This document shows positions 11,284-21,496 of a DNA stretch of 64,000 nt, one piece after another (positions within the stretch are counted from its first letter, which is position 1; each line of letters starts with the position of its first letter). A program made the translations under genes and the position numbers. The notes below the pieces were generated by a model that was not told the DNA's origin, did not search any database, and saw nothing but the letters and a program-made list of their open reading frames with translations. Source of the stretch: Serratia proteamaculans (lineage in GTDB: Bacteria > Pseudomonadota > Gammaproteobacteria > Enterobacterales > Enterobacteriaceae); assembly GCF_008830365.1 (NCBI RefSeq), contig NZ_WBKI01000001.1, positions 1 to 64,000 of the forward strand, read 5' to 3'.

Positions 11284-11464
11284 GCGCGGCGGCGCTATTG
11301 GCTTTTTGTCATATTTGTCATGGTAGTATCGAACTATATCGGGTAAAATTTTACCCCTGTAACCTAAACCCTGTCGGCATGGAGCCAATGGCGGGGTATG
11401 TGAAACAACCCCATTCGGCGGGATGCTAAATGGACGTTAAACTATAGAACCCTGAAGATTAAAC
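11284..11464 (+). promoter_or_regulatory. rpsA promoter and autoregulatory leader region
   Basis: 181 bases between cmk and rpsA. In E. coli the rpsA leader lacks a strong Shine-Dalgarno site and folds into hairpins recognised by S1 itself. Here too the bases before the ATG (CTGAAGATTAAAC) contain only a weak ribosome site, and the region contains a perfect 16-base palindrome, GGGTAAAATTTTACCC, at 11341-11356. The autoregulation is inferred from the E. coli case. Confidence 0.5.
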
Positions 11465-13144
11465 ATGACTGAATCTTTCGCTCAACTCTTTGAAGAATCC
11501 CTGAAAACAATCGAAACCCGTCCGGGTTCCATCGTCCGTGGCGTTGTAGTTGCTATCGACAAAGACGTAGTACTGGTTGACGCCGGTCTGAAATCTGAGT
11601 CTGCCATCCCGGCTGAGCAATTCAAAAACGCACAGGGCGAGCTGGAAATCCAGGTAGGCGACGAAGTTGATGTTGCGCTGGACGCTGTTGAAGATGGCTT
11701 CGGTGAAACTCTGCTGTCCCGTGAGAAAGCTAAGCGTCACGAAGCTTGGATCACGCTGGAAAAAGCTTACGAAGAAGCTGAAACTGTCGTCGGTGTTATC
11801 AACGGCAAAGTTAAGGGTGGCTTCACTGTAGAGCTGAATGGTATTCGTGCGTTCCTGCCAGGTTCCCTGGTTGACGTGCGTCCAGTACGTGACACTCTGC
11901 ACCTGGAAGGCAAAGAGCTTGAGTTCAAAGTCATCAAGCTGGACCAGAAACGCAACAACGTTGTAGTTTCTCGCCGTGCGGTTATCGAATCAGAGAACAG
12001 CGCAGAACGTGATCAACTGCTGGAAAACCTGCAGGAAGGCATGGAAGTTAAAGGTATCGTTAAGAACCTCACTGACTACGGTGCATTCGTTGATCTGGGC
12101 GGCGTAGACGGCCTGCTGCACATCACTGATATGGCTTGGAAACGCGTTAAGCATCCGAGCGAAATCGTCAACGTTGGCGACGAAATCACTGTTAAAGTGC
12201 TGAAGTTCGACCGCGAGCGTACTCGTGTTTCCCTGGGCCTGAAGCAACTGGGCGAAGATCCATGGGTTGCTATCGCGAAACGTTACCCAGAAGGCACCAA
12301 GCTGACTGGTCGTGTAACCAACCTGACTGATTACGGCTGCTTCGTAGAAATCGAAGAAGGCGTTGAAGGTCTGGTACACGTTTCTGAAATGGATTGGACC
12401 AACAAAAACATCCATCCGTCCAAAGTTGTTAACGTGGGCGATGTAGTGGAAGTTATGGTTCTGGACATCGATGAAGAACGTCGTCGTATCTCCCTGGGTC
12501 TGAAGCAGTGCAAAAACAACCCATGGCAGCAGTTTGCAGAAACCCACAACAAGGGCGACCGCGTTGAAGGTAAAATCAAGTCTATCACTGACTTCGGTAT
12601 CTTCATCGGCCTGGACGGCGGCATCGACGGCCTGGTTCACCTGTCTGACATCTCCTGGAACGTTGCAGGCGAAGAAGCAGTTCGTGAATACAAGAAAGGC
12701 GACGAAATCGCAGCGGTTGTTCTGCAAGTTGACGCAGAGCGCGAGCGTATCTCCCTGGGCGTGAAGCAGTTGGCTGAAGACCCGTTCAATAACTACCTGT
12801 CTATGAACAAGAAAGGTACTATTGTTACTGGTAAAGTCACTGCAGTTGACGCCAAAGGTGCTACAGTTGAATTAGCAGGCGGCGTAGAAGGTTACCTGCG
12901 TGCTTCTGAAGCCTCTCGCGACCGCATTGAAGATGCAACTCTGGTTCTGAATGTGGGTGACGACGTTGAAGCTAAATTCACCGGCGTTGACCGTAAGAAC
13001 CGCGTAGTAAGCCTGTCCGTACGTGCTAAGGACGAAGCTGACGAGAAAGATGCAATTGCTACTGTTAATAGCGGCAGCAAGCAGGAAGAAAGCAACTTCT
13101 CTAACGCAATGGCTGAAGCTTTCAAAGCGGCTAAAGGCGAGTAA
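11465..13144 (+). CDS. rpsA: 30S ribosomal protein S1
   Basis: Binds mRNA upstream of the start codon and unwinds structure during initiation; essential in E. coli. 559 residues, two more than E. coli S1. Six S1/OB repeats can be followed: two N-terminal ribosome-binding ones (about residues 20-90 and 105-175), then four RNA-binding copies marked by repeated [27 protein letters not shown] and [10 protein letters not shown] blocks about 87 residues apart. The highly biased codon use is typical of ribosomal proteins. The start follows a weak ribosome site as in E. coli. Confidence 0.98.
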   Translation: MTESFAQLFEESLKTIETRPGSIVRGVVVAIDKDVVLVDAGLKSESAIPAEQFKNAQGELEIQVGDEVDVALDAVEDGFGETLLSREKAKRHEAWITLEKAYEEAETVVGVINGKVKGGFTVELNGIRAFLPGSLVDVRPVRDTLHLEGKELEFKVIKLDQKRNNVVVSRRAVIESENSAERDQLLENLQEGMEVKGIVKNLTDYGAFVDLGGVDGLLHITDMAWKRVKHPSEIVNVGDEITVKVLKFDRERTRVSLGLKQLGEDPWVAIAKRYPEGTKLTGRVTNLTDYGCFVEIEEGVEGLVHVSEMDWTNKNIHPSKVVNVGDVVEVMVLDIDEERRRISLGLKQCKNNPWQQFAETHNKGDRVEGKIKSITDFGIFIGLDGGIDGLVHLSDISWNVAGEEAVREYKKGDEIAAVVLQVDAERERISLGVKQLAEDPFNNYLSMNKKGTIVTGKVTAVDAKGATVELAGGVEGYLRASEASRDRIEDATLVLNVGDDVEAKFTGVDRKNRVVSLSVRAKDEADEKDAIATVNSGSKQEESNFSNAMAEAFKAAKGE

Positions 13145-13206
13145 TGACGGGGGGCGGTTTTTGACCGCCCCGATACGGTAGTTTAGCTGCAAAGCTTGGA
13201 GGAACT

Positions 13207-13491
13207 ATGACCAAGTCTGAACTTATTGAAAGACTTGCTGGCCAGCAATCTCATGTACCGGCGAAAGCCGTTGAGGATGCAGTGAAAGAGATGCTAGAAC
13301 ATATGGCTGCAACGCTAGCCGATGGGGAACGCATCGAGATCCGCGGATTCGGCAGTTTTTCTCTTCACTACCGTGCTCCGCGTGTGGGCCGCAACCCGAA
13401 AACTGGTGATAAAGTTGAGTTGGACGGCAAGTACGTTCCTCACTTCAAGCCAGGCAAAGAGCTGCGTGACCGCGCCAATATCTATGGCTAG
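13207..13491 (+). CDS. ihfB: Integration host factor beta subunit
   Basis: Forms the IHF heterodimer with IhfA, bending DNA sharply at specific sites in replication, recombination and transcription. 94 residues, as in E. coli. The family signature is visible as [15 protein letters not shown], followed by the arm [20 protein letters not shown] with the minor-groove proline. The start ATG follows TTGGAGGAACT. It lies 62 bases after rpsA, the conserved rpsA-ihfB arrangement. Confidence 0.98.
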   Translation: MTKSELIERLAGQQSHVPAKAVEDAVKEMLEHMAATLADGERIEIRGFGSFSLHYRAPRVGRNPKTGDKVELDGKYVPHFKPGKELRDRANIYG

Positions 13492-13534
13492 TCACTGACT
13501 ACCCATAGAGTTGTTGCTTGTAAAGAAATATAAA

Positions 13535-13561
13535 ACGGTGCCCTGGGGCGCCGTTTTTTTT
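13535..13561 (+). terminator. Terminator of rpsA-ihfB
   Basis: Stem ACGGTGCC / GGCGCCGT (one G-T pair) with CTGG loop followed by eight T residues, 43 bases after the ihfB stop codon. Confidence 0.9.
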
Positions 13562-13776
13562 GCCTGTTATTTACTGGCGCGGTCTCGGCGCTTCTTGCGA
13601 GCTACGCCGCAGCATGCGGTTGGCCGCGGTAACGGCCGCTATTATTGTGCGGAGGGGATCGCGTACTGTCAGATTGCAGATGGTGAGTATTGGCCAATGC
13701 GTAAACAATCCCGTGATGTTGGCAGCCTGAATAGCTGCCCGATACCGGGAGATCTCTTATCAAAACTTCGCTGGAT

Positions 13777-16035
13777 TTGGCTGTAAGTGCAATTATCTGC
13801 GGTATTTTACCGCTGCTTTTCATGCCGTCCTTACCCGATGCGCGCCTCACTCTGTGGGTCACCTTACCTGTTTGTCTCTGCCTGTGGCGTAAGGGCAACG
13901 TAGGCCGATTTGTGGCATGTGGGGCATTGGGGTTTCTTTGGGCGGTATTTACTGCCGGAACCCTGGTTAATCAAATCAATCGCTTAAGTCAGGGGCCTGC
14001 AGTGAACGCGGTGGTTCAGGTGAGCAGTATTGCATTGGCTTCCGCGCCACGAAAGCAGACGGTTATGCGTATCGAACAGATTAATGGCCGCTGGCTGGTG
14101 CCCTCGATCGCTTTTTCTACCCACTGGCAACCAAAAGACCAGCCCCTGTGTGCCGGGCAACGCTGGCGATTGCACCTGCGCTTGCGACCGGTGCATGGCA
14201 GCTTAAATGAAGGGGGGTTTGACAGTCAGCGTTGGGCGATATCACGGCGCCAACCGCTGACGGCGCAGGTTAAGAGCGCGGTACTCTTGGATCAACGCTG
14301 TGGTTGGCGGCAACGCATGATCGGCTACGCAGAGAGCAATATGGGGATCCTTCGCTATAAAGCCGTGTTGCTCGCGTTGGCATTTGGAGAGAGGGCGGCG
14401 CTGGAACCGGCACTGCAGACCTTGATGTTGAAAACCGGCATTGCCCACCTGATGGCCATTTCGGGGCTGCACGTGGCGATGGTGGCTATTTTGATTTGGT
14501 CCTTGTTACGGGCTCTGCAGTTTTTTCTGCCGGCAAACCTGATTGGTTACCGTTTTCCACTGATCATCAGCTGTCTCGGCGCATTGGGCTATGTCTGGTT
14601 GGCTGGTGCGCATCCACCCGCGGTAAGAACCGGCCTGGCGCTGACACTGTGGATGTTGTTGCGTATACGCGGCATCTATTGCTCTTCCTGGCAAGTTTGG
14701 CTGTGGTGTATCGGGCTAATCCTGGTTTGTGATCCGCTGGCAGTGTTATCCGACAGTTTTTGGCTATCGGCCACGGCAGTGCTTTGCCTGATTTTTTGGT
14801 TTGAATGGGTGCCGCTACATCCCCGCTTTCGCTCGGGATGGTACTGGGCACCGCTACGTTGGCTGCATATTCAGTTTGGTATCACATTGCTATTAGTCCC
14901 CATGCAGGCCGGCTTGTTTCTTGGCCTGACGCTTACCTCCATTCCGGCCAATCTTTGGGCGGTGCCCCTGGTTTCACTGATAACGGTGCCACTGATCCTG
15001 CTGGCAGTGGTGGTGGGTATTTTCCCGATGTTGAGTGCGGGACTCTGGGGAGTAGCCGATCTTACCCTGGTAGGGGTGTTTACCCCATTACACTACCTGC
15101 AAAACGGTTGGGTCGATCTCGGCGCAGCTTCTCTGGTTGTCAGTCTTACCGGTTGGCTGTTGGTGATTTTTTGGCGTTTTCACTGGTGGTGGCGTTATGC
15201 ATCGGTGCTGGCAACTTTGGCGGTGTGTGGCTTATTGTGGCGCGAAAGAGAGCCCACATACTCTTGGCGTGTAGACATGCTAGACGTTGGGCATGGTCTG
15301 GCGATGGTGGTTGAAAAGAACGGTCGGGCAATATTGTATGATACTGGCCCCCGTTGGGGGACAGAGAGTGCCGCTGGTCGGAATATTTTGCCGTTTCTTC
15401 ACTGGCGAGGATTGCCTGTGGAGCAAATCATTATCAGTCACGATCACCTGGATCATATCGGTGGTCTTGAAGAGATGCGGCGGGCATTTCCGCAAGCGAC
15501 CGTAAGAAGTCCACGTCTTGATGCAGGCCATTTACCCTGCGTGGCCGGGGAGCGCTGGCAATGGCAATCGTTACAGTTTCAAGTGTTGTGGCCGCCAAAG
15601 AGGGTAAAAATGGCAGGAAATGATGATTCATGCGTCATTCGTATTGATGATGGCAAATATAGCCTGTTGCTAACCGGGGATGCAGAAAAAAGGACGGAGG
15701 CACAGTTGGTACGGTATCAACGTCCTTTATTGAGCGCTACAGTGTTACAGGTACCGCATCATGGCAGTAAAACCTCGTCCACGCCGCCATTTTTGCGTGC
15801 GGTAGCGCCGAAGGCAGCAATAGCTTCGGCATCGCGTTACAATAAATGGCGTTTACCTGTGGTTAAAGTTGTCACCAGATATCTCGCAAATGACATCATA
15901 TGGCGCGATACTTCGCGCTCTGGTCAGTTATCCGTACTTTTTTTCGACAACGATTGGCAAATTAAAGGCTTTCGTGAACAATTAATGCCCCGTTGGTACC
16001 ATCAGCGGTTTGGCGTAGAGGGTGATAATGAGTAA
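13777..16035 (+). CDS. ycaI: ComEC/Rec2-type DNA internalisation protein (YcaI)
   Basis: Polytopic inner-membrane protein of the ComEC family, the DNA-uptake channel of competent bacteria; its role in enterobacteria is uncertain. About 752 residues: N-terminal OB-like region, a central competence domain with many hydrophobic helices (signature [14 protein letters not shown]), and a C-terminal metallo-beta-lactamase-like domain ([41 protein letters not shown]). The start is uncertain: the given TTG has no ribosome site close by, whereas GGGAG at 13747-13751 is well spaced for an ATC codon at 13759 in the same frame ([15 protein letters not shown], compare E. coli MKITTVGVCIICG). It sits between ihfB and msbA as in E. 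coli. Confidence 0.9.
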   Translation: MAVSAIICGILPLLFMPSLPDARLTLWVTLPVCLCLWRKGNVGRFVACGALGFLWAVFTAGTLVNQINRLSQGPAVNAVVQVSSIALASAPRKQTVMRIEQINGRWLVPSIAFSTHWQPKDQPLCAGQRWRLHLRLRPVHGSLNEGGFDSQRWAISRRQPLTAQVKSAVLLDQRCGWRQRMIGYAESNMGILRYKAVLLALAFGERAALEPALQTLMLKTGIAHLMAISGLHVAMVAILIWSLLRALQFFLPANLIGYRFPLIISCLGALGYVWLAGAHPPAVRTGLALTLWMLLRIRGIYCSSWQVWLWCIGLILVCDPLAVLSDSFWLSATAVLCLIFWFEWVPLHPRFRSGWYWAPLRWLHIQFGITLLLVPMQAGLFLGLTLTSIPANLWAVPLVSLITVPLILLAVVVGIFPMLSAGLWGVADLTLVGVFTPLHYLQNGWVDLGAASLVVSLTGWLLVIFWRFHWWWRYASVLATLAVCGLLWREREPTYSWRVDMLDVGHGLAMVVEKNGRAILYDTGPRWGTESAAGRNILPFLHWRGLPVEQIIISHDHLDHIGGLEEMRRAFPQATVRSPRLDAGHLPCVAGERWQWQSLQFQVLWPPKRVKMAGNDDSCVIRIDDGKYSLLLTGDAEKRTEAQLVRYQRPLLSATVLQVPHHGSKTSSTPPFLRAVAPKAAIASASRYNKWRLPVVKVVTRYLANDIIWRDTSRSGQLSVLFFDNDWQIKGFREQLMPRWYHQRFGVEGDNE

Positions 16036-16070
16036 AATGGGCCGCTATTTCTTCCGATGCTGGTATTTGC

Positions 16071-17819
16071 ATGATGAATGATAAAGATCTCTCCACCTGG
16101 CAGACTTTCCGTCGCCTCTGGCCGATGATCACACCTTTTAAGACCGGACTGATCGTGGCCGCCATTGCGTTGGTACTTAACGCGGCCAGCGACGCCTTTA
16201 TGTTGTCTTTGCTTAAACCTTTATTGGATGACGGTTTTGGGAAAACGGAAAGCAGCATTCTGCTGTGGATGCCATTGGCGGTAATTGGCCTGATGGTGGT
16301 GCGCGGGGCGACTGGCTTCGTTTCCAGTTACTGTATCTCCTGGGTATCCGGTATGGTGGTGATGCATATGCGCCGCCGGCTGTTTGGCCATATGATGAGA
16401 ATGCCGGTATCGTTCTTCGATCAGCAGTCTACCGGAACCTTGCTGTCGCGGATCACCTATGATTCCGAACAGGTCGCTTCATCGTCTTCCAGTGCGCTGG
16501 TGACCGTGGTGCGTGAAGGGGCGTCGATAATCGCGCTGTTCACCATGATGTTCTACTACAGCTGGCAGCTGTCGGTGATCCTGATCGTACTGGCCCCTAT
16601 TGTCTCTATTGCTATCCGCATCGTTTCCAAACGCTTCCGTAATATCAGCAAAAACATGCAGAACACTATGGGGCAGGTAACGACCAGCGCAGAGCAGATG
16701 CTTAAAGGCCATAAGGAAGTCCTGATTTTTGGCGGTCAGCAGGTTGAAACCGATCGCTTCAATTCGGTCAGCAACCGCATGCGCCAACAGGGCATGAAAC
16801 TGGTTTCCGCTTCCTCTATCTCTGACCCCATTATTCAGCTTATCGCGTCACTGGCGCTGGCCTTCGTGCTGTATGCCGCCAGCTTCCCTAGCGTAATGGC
16901 TACCCTGACTGCCGGTACTATCACCGTGGTGTTCTCTTCGATGATCGCCCTGATGCGCCCGCTGAAGTCACTGACCAACGTCAACGCTCAGTTCCAGCGT
17001 GGGATGGCGGCGTGCCAGACCTTATTCTCTATTTTGGATATGGAACAGGAAAAAGATACAGGCACCCGTGAAGTTGCACGTGCGAAGGGCGATATCGAAT
17101 TCCGTAATGTCACTTTCTACTATCCAGGCAAAGAAACTCCTGCGTTGCGCGATATCAATCTGAGCATTTCAGAAGGTAAAACCGTAGCGTTGGTAGGGCG
17201 TTCCGGTTCGGGCAAATCGACGATAGCCAATCTTCTGACCCGTTTTTATGACGTCCAGGAAGGCGAGATCCTGATGGATGGTCATGATTTGCGCGAGTAC
17301 ACACTGGCATCGCTGCGTGATCAGGTAGCGCTGGTTTCGCAAAACGTGCATTTGTTCAATGACACTATTGCCAACAACATCGCTTACGCGCGTGAAGAAC
17401 GTTATAGCCGCGAAGAGATAGAAAAGGCTGCGCGCATGGCTTATGCCATGGACTTCATTGAAAAAATGGAGAACGGTCTGGACACGGTGATCGGTGAGAA
17501 CGGCGTAATGCTGTCCGGCGGTCAACGCCAACGTATCGCTATCGCCCGTGCCTTGCTGCGTGACTGCCCGATACTGATCCTCGATGAAGCTACTTCGGCA
17601 CTGGACACAGAATCGGAACGTGCTATTCAGGCAGCGTTGGATGAATTACAGAAGAACCGTACTTCACTGGTGATTGCGCACCGTCTGTCGACCATTGAGA
17701 AGGCTGATGAAATCCTGGTGGTTGAGGATGGCCGTATCGTTGAGCGTGGCGAGCATGCGGTCTTGCTCGAAAAGCAGGGGGCTTATGCCCAGCTTCATCG
17801 TATGCAGTTTGGTCAATAA
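16071..17819 (+). CDS. msbA: Lipid A export ATP-binding/permease protein MsbA
   Basis: Homodimeric ABC flippase that moves lipid A-core across the inner membrane; essential in E. coli. 582 residues, same as E. coli. Six membrane helices in the first 320 residues, then an ATPase domain with Walker [10 protein letters not shown], signature LSGGQRQR, Walker [12 protein letters not shown] and the switch histidine in VIAHRLST. The last base of its TAA stop is the first base of the lpxK ATG, so the two are translationally coupled, joining lipid A synthesis to its export. Confidence 0.98.
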   Translation: MMNDKDLSTWQTFRRLWPMITPFKTGLIVAAIALVLNAASDAFMLSLLKPLLDDGFGKTESSILLWMPLAVIGLMVVRGATGFVSSYCISWVSGMVVMHMRRRLFGHMMRMPVSFFDQQSTGTLLSRITYDSEQVASSSSSALVTVVREGASIIALFTMMFYYSWQLSVILIVLAPIVSIAIRIVSKRFRNISKNMQNTMGQVTTSAEQMLKGHKEVLIFGGQQVETDRFNSVSNRMRQQGMKLVSASSISDPIIQLIASLALAFVLYAASFPSVMATLTAGTITVVFSSMIALMRPLKSLTNVNAQFQRGMAACQTLFSILDMEQEKDTGTREVARAKGDIEFRNVTFYYPGKETPALRDINLSISEGKTVALVGRSGSGKSTIANLLTRFYDVQEGEILMDGHDLREYTLASLRDQVALVSQNVHLFNDTIANNIAYAREERYSREEIEKAARMAYAMDFIEKMENGLDTVIGENGVMLSGGQRQRIAIARALLRDCPILILDEATSALDTESERAIQAALDELQKNRTSLVIAHRLSTIEKADEILVVEDGRIVERGEHAVLLEKQGAYAQLHRMQFGQ

Positions 17820-18799
17820 TGATTGAGCGCATCTGGTCAGGCAGTTCGCTGGTTTATTTGCTGCTGTTACCGCTGTCCTGGTTGTATGGCCTGGTCAGTG
17901 GTCTGATTCGGCTCAGCTACCGTTGCGGTCTGCGTAAAAGCTGGCGTGCACCGGTGCCGGTGGTGGTGGTGGGGAATCTCACTGCCGGTGGCAACGGCAA
18001 AACTCCGATGGTGATCTGGCTGGTAGAACAGTTGCAGCAGCGTGGATACCGGGTGGGTGTGGTTTCTCGCGGTTATGGTGGTAAAGCCGAGGCATATCCG
18101 CTGTTACTTAACGCGAGCACGACCACCCAGCAGGCGGGCGATGAGCCGGTGCTGATTTTTCAGCGTACCGCTGCACCAGTGGCAATCTCACCCAAGCGTT
18201 GTGAAGCTGTTCAGGCGTTGCTTAAGCAGCAGTCACTTGATGTGGTGATTACCGATGACGGTCTGCAGCATTACGCTTTGCAGCGTGATTTTGAACTGGT
18301 GGTGATCGACGGAGTACGCCGCTTTGGCAATGGATGGTGGTTGCCGGCAGGCCCGATGCGCGAACGTGCTTCGCGGCTAAACAGCGTTGATGCCCTGATT
18401 GCCAACGGTGGTGTGGCCCAGCCGGGTGAGATTGCTATGCGGTTGCAGGCACGTGACGCGGTTAATGTTGCCAGCGGTGAGCGCCGCCCGGCAGTCGAAC
18501 TGCCGCGTGTAGTGGCAATGGCCGGTATCGGTCATCCCCCACGTTTCTTCGCCACCTTGGAAAAGCTGGGTGTGGAGGTTGAAAAGGAAGTGGCATTTGC
18601 CGATCATCAGGAATATCAGCATGATCCATTGGCGGCGCTGGTGTCTTCAGGGCAAACGCTGTTGATGACTGAGAAAGATGCGGTCAAATGTCGTGCTTTT
18701 GCCCAGCCCAACTGGTGGTATTTACCGGTTGATGCGGTACTTCCCCCCGAACAGGCTGAGCAACTGCTGCACAGCATTGAAACTCTGCTAAAAAAATAA
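17819..18799 (+). CDS. lpxK: Tetraacyldisaccharide 4'-kinase
   Basis: Phosphorylates the 4' position of the tetraacyldisaccharide 1-phosphate in lipid A synthesis (Raetz pathway), on the cytoplasmic face of the inner membrane. 326 residues with an N-terminal membrane-associated helix and an atypical P-loop [12 protein letters not shown]. The conserved blocks [18 protein letters not shown] and [20 protein letters not shown] are intact. Overlaps msbA by one base; its stop is one base from the stop of the converging dioxygenase gene. Confidence 0.98.
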   Translation: MIERIWSGSSLVYLLLLPLSWLYGLVSGLIRLSYRCGLRKSWRAPVPVVVVGNLTAGGNGKTPMVIWLVEQLQQRGYRVGVVSRGYGGKAEAYPLLLNASTTTQQAGDEPVLIFQRTAAPVAISPKRCEAVQALLKQQSLDVVITDDGLQHYALQRDFELVVIDGVRRFGNGWWLPAGPMRERASRLNSVDALIANGGVAQPGEIAMRLQARDAVNVASGERRPAVELPRVVAMAGIGHPPRFFATLEKLGVEVEKEVAFADHQEYQHDPLAALVSSGQTLLMTEKDAVKCRAFAQPNWWYLPVDAVLPPEQAEQLLHSIETLLKK

Positions 18800-18800
18800 T

Positions 18801-20207
18801 TCAGATTGCCAGCGCGTGAAGCCCCAGTGCTTGCGCGCAGGCGTCTATCGAACGCTGTTGCGTTTGCTGATATAACGCTAATTCATCAACCACTTCCGTC
18901 CCCAATGCCCGCTCAAATGCTGCCCTGCTTGAGGTTGAGTTGTACTGCGTGTGGCCACTGTCGCCCAAATTCGATTGAAAAATGCCTGCGGCACTGACCG
19001 GCAGAAAATCTTCATAGACCAGCGGCTGGAAACGGATATATTCCTGAGCGATCAGCTGTTCCAACGTGCTGTGGTGATCCAGCGTTTCCTTGGCCGCCAG
19101 CCCACATTCGGTCGGGAAGTAGCGGAACCAGGCTAACTGTTGCTCACGCAGGGTGGCATAGTCATCTGGAAACGCCTGGAAATTTTCCGCCAGTAATTGG
19201 TTGTAGCGCTCAGCATTTTTTTCGCTCGGCGGGGCCTGCAAAGCATCATTGGTCGCCTGCAGCAAGCGATCGTACAGTGTACGGCCTTTGGTTGTCAGTG
19301 CCACTCCGCGCTGTTCAATTTCACCGAAGCGTGCAGTGTGATGCCCGGCTACGGCGCTACCATCATGTTCAACAAAATCAACGTTCTCTTCCAGCGCTTT
19401 AAAACTGGTTTGGCGCAGCAGGATAGGGCGGCGACGTGGCGGCGGGCCTTCAATCACCGCTTTGGGGGTGATACCCCGGCCGGGCATGGCTTGCTGGACC
19501 AAATCGATATCGAGAGTGCGTGGTGTTAAATGGTTAATGTGCGGGCCTTTAAAGGCCACGACATCGGCGATCAAACGGTGCTGGTCATGCAACTGTTGAT
19601 ATTCGGCTGCGCTGACCGTCGCCCGGCTGTGCCAACGGAAGGTTTCCAGCGCCTGTTCGACAAATTCATTTGCCTGGCTGTCATCCAGCCCGCCCTGAGC
19701 TTCCTGCAATACGATCAGCTCTAGTGCCCGTTCGGTAAAGATACGGCGACGAGCCAACAGGCGTTGTGCCAGTTCGCGTAACTCTGGGTTTTCAATCAGC
19801 TCAAGCCGTAATAATGAGGTGAACACCCGAAATGGACTGATTTGCAGCGCATCCTCGTGTACTGCCCGAAACGCGGTGGAGTGTACCGGGACACCTGCGA
19901 CGGCCAGGTCGTAGTAGCCGACCGGAGACATGCCCATCACATTAAACAGCCGCCGCAGGGTGGCCAATTCTTCTGAGGTACCCACCCGAATCGCCCCATG
20001 GCGTTCCATGGCCAGACGTTCGATTTCGCCGGTAATTTGTAATTGATGAGCCAGTGCGGCATCTTCGCGCAGGACCTGTCGGTTGGTTTCCGCCACCAAT
20101 TCCAGCAAATCGCCATACAGAGGTACCTCGTTTTGGTACATTTCTGACATGGCGTGGGAGAATCTGGCGCGGATTTCATTCGGTGAGACGAACTGCTGGG
20201 CGGTCAT
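18801..20207 (-). CDS. HglS/YdcJ-type 2-oxoadipate dioxygenase/decarboxylase
   Basis: Member of the DUF1338 family, close to E. coli YdcJ over its length. Characterised members (HglS of Pseudomonas) convert 2-oxoadipate to 2-hydroxyglutarate with an iron ion in D-lysine catabolism. Candidate metal ligands are visible: His in MERHGAIRVGT, His in GPHINHLTPRTLD and Glu in ARFGEIEQRG; the arginine-containing RVGT strand is also conserved. The start at 20207 (MTAQQF) is preferred because the AGGAG site is eight bases away; an ATG at 20213 is only two bases from it. It converges on lpxK and is not found at this position in E. coli, so it looks like a lineage-specific insertion or relocation. Substrate is inferred from the family. 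Confidence 0.82.
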   Translation of the reverse strand: MTAQQFVSPNEIRARFSHAMSEMYQNEVPLYGDLLELVAETNRQVLREDAALAHQLQITGEIERLAMERHGAIRVGTSEELATLRRLFNVMGMSPVGYYDLAVAGVPVHSTAFRAVHEDALQISPFRVFTSLLRLELIENPELRELAQRLLARRRIFTERALELIVLQEAQGGLDDSQANEFVEQALETFRWHSRATVSAAEYQQLHDQHRLIADVVAFKGPHINHLTPRTLDIDLVQQAMPGRGITPKAVIEGPPPRRRPILLRQTSFKALEENVDFVEHDGSAVAGHHTARFGEIEQRGVALTTKGRTLYDRLLQATNDALQAPPSEKNAERYNQLLAENFQAFPDDYATLREQQLAWFRYFPTECGLAAKETLDHHSTLEQLIAQEYIRFQPLVYEDFLPVSAAGIFQSNLGDSGHTQYNSTSSRAAFERALGTEVVDELALYQQTQQRSIDACAQALGLHALAI

Positions 20208-20213
20208 GCGCAT

Positions 20214-20734
20214 AGCTCCTTTATTCAGTATAATCTGAAAAATATCATTCTTGGCGGCAAAAGTGCTGGCTGGAAGGCCATTAGCCTTGTTTTCACCTCA
20301 AGTTTAGCTATGTCGATTAGGTTTTGTTATAGCTTGGGCAAGCATATTAGATTTTTATGCGTTAGCTCTCATTTGAACAGGAAATAACGGAAAGTACGGC
20401 CGTCCGGAAGGCAATGACGCCAAGCGATTCTCGTAAAAAAAGATAAATAAATCCATTAGCAATCATAGATATAAAAACAAATGTGCCCTTATGATAAAAA
20501 TAAGGCAATAAACCTCTTGTGCAAAAGATAGATTTATGAGTAAATGCAAGTCGGCCTGTGATACAGACCTATTTATGTTCGAGTTTAGAGTTAAGCAGTT
20601 CCTCCAAAAACGTTATCATCTGATTCCGCTTCAAAGACGAACCTTCTAAGTATCTCCCATAAGTAATGTTTCTAAGAGCGGCCAAAATTGCCTTATGGCA
20701 GGTTTTGTATATATATTTAAAAGGTAAATGAGTA
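20214..20734. promoter_or_regulatory. Divergent region between the dioxygenase gene and the first csp gene
   Basis: 520 bases without a credible gene, AT-rich. The left part must hold the dioxygenase promoter; a small inverted repeat TTCAG/CTGAA (20224-20239) lies just upstream of its ribosome site. The right part probably contains the promoter and a long 5' leader of the csp gene, as is usual for cold-shock genes, with an imperfect hairpin around 20553-20570. I could not find a classical cold-box sequence. Confidence 0.45.
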
Positions 20735-20944
20735 ATGTCTAAGAAGACGGGTCAAGTGAAGTGGTTCAATGAAAGCAAAGGTTTTGGTTTTATTGAACAG
20801 AACGACGGTGGTAAAGATGTATTCGTACACTTCTCCGCAATCGCGACCGACGGTTTCAAAACTTTGGCTGAAGGCCAGCGTGTTGAGTACACCGTAGAAG
20901 ACAGCCAGCGCGGGCCGGCTGCAGCTAACGTTGTTGCTCTGTAA
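20735..20944 (+). CDS. Cold-shock-domain protein, CspE/CspC-like
   Basis: Small single-domain nucleic-acid chaperone of 69 residues that binds single-stranded RNA and DNA and melts structure. Both RNA-binding motifs are intact: RNP1 KGFGFIEQ and RNP2 VFVHFSAI. The [14 protein letters not shown] stretch resembles E. coli CspE more than CspA (YKSLDEGQ), but orthology is not certain because the gene is not at this place in E. coli. The ATG follows AAAGGT about ten bases upstream. Terminated by a strong hairpin at 21034, so it is a separate unit from the following divergent paralogue. Confidence 0.92.
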   Translation: MSKKTGQVKWFNESKGFGFIEQNDGGKDVFVHFSAIATDGFKTLAEGQRVEYTVEDSQRGPAAANVVAL

Positions 20945-21033
20945 ATAAACAGGGAATAACGTAAAGAGATATTAATACAACCATGATGACGCATTTACGC
21001 TGATTCATTGCGGAAGATATTAATTTCAACAAG

Positions 21034-21056
21034 CCCGCCAGAGTGCGGGTTTTTTA
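21034..21056 (+). terminator. Terminator of the first csp gene
   Basis: Stem CCCGC / GCGGG with a six-base loop followed by TTTTTT, 90 bases after the csp stop codon. Confidence 0.85.
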
Positions 21057-21165
21057 TTTTTTGCTCACGAGAGGTTTCTTACGAAAAACTTTAGGATGGG
21101 CTGGTAGCGTCCAACAATAATAAAAATGACGTTGTTAAGGATGCTCAAGTAAAAGGATATAAGTT

Positions 21166-21387
21166 ATGTTTAAAAATACTGTGTTACAAATGGGCCGTGT
21201 GAAATGGTTTGATCAGGCTGCAGGCTATGGTTTTATTTCACCGGTAGATGGTAGCGACGAAATCTATGTAAGTCGTCGTTCTATCGCCAATACTAAAAAT
21301 AAATCGTTAAACGAAGGTCAGAACGTTGAGTTCTCGATCTATCGCAGCTCCCACGGGCTGTCAGCGGCAGACGTTATCGCGTTCTGA
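21166..21387 (+). CDS. Divergent cold-shock-domain protein with degenerate RNA-binding motifs
   Basis: 73 residues; the fold-defining pattern of a cold-shock domain is evident (GRVKWFDQAAGYGFISPVDGSDEIYV, then NEGQNVEFSIYRS and the ending LSAADVIAF), and a good ribosome site AAAGGAT precedes the ATG. The motifs that bind nucleic acid have drifted: RNP1 is AGYGFI instead of KGFGFI, and RNP2 is IYVSRRSI instead of VFVHFSAI, losing the aromatic/histidine face. Downstream of an intact csp gene, it looks like a diverged duplicate, perhaps with altered nucleic-acid preference. CspF/CspH of E. coli are comparable degenerate members, but I cannot claim orthology. Confidence 0.8.
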   Translation: MFKNTVLQMGRVKWFDQAAGYGFISPVDGSDEIYVSRRSIANTKNKSLNEGQNVEFSIYRSSHGLSAADVIAF

Positions 21388-21496
21388 CCCACCCCTTCCT
21401 CGCCAGTGCCGGTGCAGCCACCCCAAGCACTGGCGAAGATAAATCTCCCGATATCCACTACTATCAAGCGATTGCTCAATCACTTCGGATGTCAGG

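Noticed and set aside
13511-13786. 91-codon frame after ihfB
   Set aside because: It begins inside the ihfB terminator region and includes the terminator hairpin, with no plausible ribosome site.
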